Origin: an uncultured Eubacterium sp.
GTDB lineage: Bacteria > Bacillota > Clostridia > Eubacteriales > Eubacteriaceae
NCBI GenBank assembly: GCA_902784045.1
Contig: CACZTE010000085.1
Span: forward strand, 1-5,675
Length of the DNA stretch: 5,675 nucleotides
Direction of reading: 5' to 3'
The position numbers were made by a program, and so were the translations under genes. This document shows, in pieces, positions 5,457 to 5,675 of this stretch (positions are counted from its first letter, which is position 1; every line of letters starts with the position of its first letter). The notes under the pieces were generated by a model. The model made no database searches. It worked only from the letters and a program-made list of their open reading frames with translations, and was not told where the DNA came from.

Positions 5457-5495
5457 GATGGAAATCCGGCCGATCCGGATTTCTATTGGTTTTTT
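5457..5495 (+). terminator. Intrinsic terminator of the murI-trpS unit
   Basis: GAAATCCGG (5461-5469) pairs perfectly with CCGGATTTC (5475-5483) around a 5-base loop. Four more pairs, two of them G-U, extend the stem outward to 5457/5487. Six T (5490-5495) follow. It begins 8 bases after the trpS stop codon. Confidence 0.88.
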
Positions 5496-5535
5496 GGGGT
5501 GTTTTCCTGTGTTTTCTGTTTTCTTTTTGTTGGTA
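5484..5535 (+). other. G/T-rich, A-poor low-complexity tract
   Basis: After the terminator stem the plus strand runs about 50 bases almost entirely in G and T with some C and only two or three A. No gene is seen. It may be a secondary T-rich release region after the terminator or simply strand-biased spacer. Confidence 0.5.
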
Positions 5536-5536
5536 G

Positions 5537-5584
5537 CTTTTCGCAAAAGAACCCCTCAGTCGCCCTACGGGCGCCAGCTCCCCT
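5537..5584. repeat. Candidate dispersed intergenic repeat with two hairpins
   Basis: Two perfect hairpins stand side by side: CTTTT-CGC-AAAAG (5537-5549) and CGCCC-TAC-GGGCG (5561-5573). The second is framed by ACCCCTCAGT and CCAGCTCCCCT. The pattern CCCCTCAGTC, GC-rich palindrome, AGCTCCCC resembles a dispersed intergenic repeat that I recall from Clostridia genomes, often mis-annotated as small proteins. Only one copy is in the window, so this rests on resemblance. Confidence 0.4.
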
Positions 5585-5675
5585 AATCTGGTCTGCTTCC
5601 CGTCAAGAGGACAATTAAATATAATAAAAATTTTGTTCATATTATGCAACCCAAAGATAGGATTTGTGCTTTTCC
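5585..5675. other. Non-coding tail, nothing assigned
   Basis: A+T-rich sequence after the candidate repeat, with no supported gene. On the minus strand TTGCAT and TATTAT at 17-base spacing (near 5647-5619) are a weak promoter-like pair reading toward the repeat. No gene downstream in that direction would use it. Confidence 0.3.

Noticed and set aside
5395..5649. 84-codon open frame on the minus strand at the right end
   Set aside because: It runs through the trpS end, the terminator and the palindromic repeat; its product resembles the spurious proteins such repeats produce.

Overview
The window looks like chromosomal DNA of a mid-GC Gram-positive bacterium, most likely a Firmicute of the Clostridia type. 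The evidence is strong AGGAGG-type ribosome binding sites, sigma-A-like promoters, compact T-tailed terminators, an adaptor protein anchored by one membrane helix rather than a lipoprotein signal, and a bacterial tryptophanyl-tRNA synthetase with a TIGN signature. This placement is an inference. There are six protein genes and no RNA gene, transposase, CRISPR array or prophage.

Left part (1-2170, minus strand): an export system of the MacAB/YknXYZ type. A GTG-started FtsX/MacB-family permease (2118-880) has a good promoter of its own. It is followed, after an unusually long 299-base structured spacer, by a membrane-fusion (HlyD/MacA-type) adaptor gene that starts at 580 and runs off the left edge. 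The adaptor has about 130 charged, low-complexity residues before its membrane helix. The partner ATPase is not in the window and may lie beyond the left edge.

Middle (2170-3515): a regulatory region rich in dyads contains a strong minus-strand terminator. Next come an unrecognised plus-strand single-pass membrane protein (2354-3022) and, tail to tail with only 6 bases between stop codons, a small two-helix potassium-channel-like protein on the minus strand (3451-3029) with a GLG selectivity filter.

Right part (3481-5500): the channel gene and the glutamate racemase gene murI diverge from a perfect inverted repeat whose two arms are each an extended -10 promoter element facing outward. murI (peptidoglycan D-glutamate supply) is followed after 60 bases by trpS (tryptophanyl-tRNA synthetase). 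The pair probably forms one transcription unit ending at a strong terminator at 5457-5495. The last 180 bases hold a G/T-rich tract and a hairpin-bearing sequence that resembles a dispersed intergenic repeat.

The most interesting signals are non-coding: the mirror-symmetric divergent promoter, the convergent overlapping 3' ends with a distant antisense-facing terminator, and the structured spacer inside the transporter locus. No convincing new enzymatic or defence system is visible.
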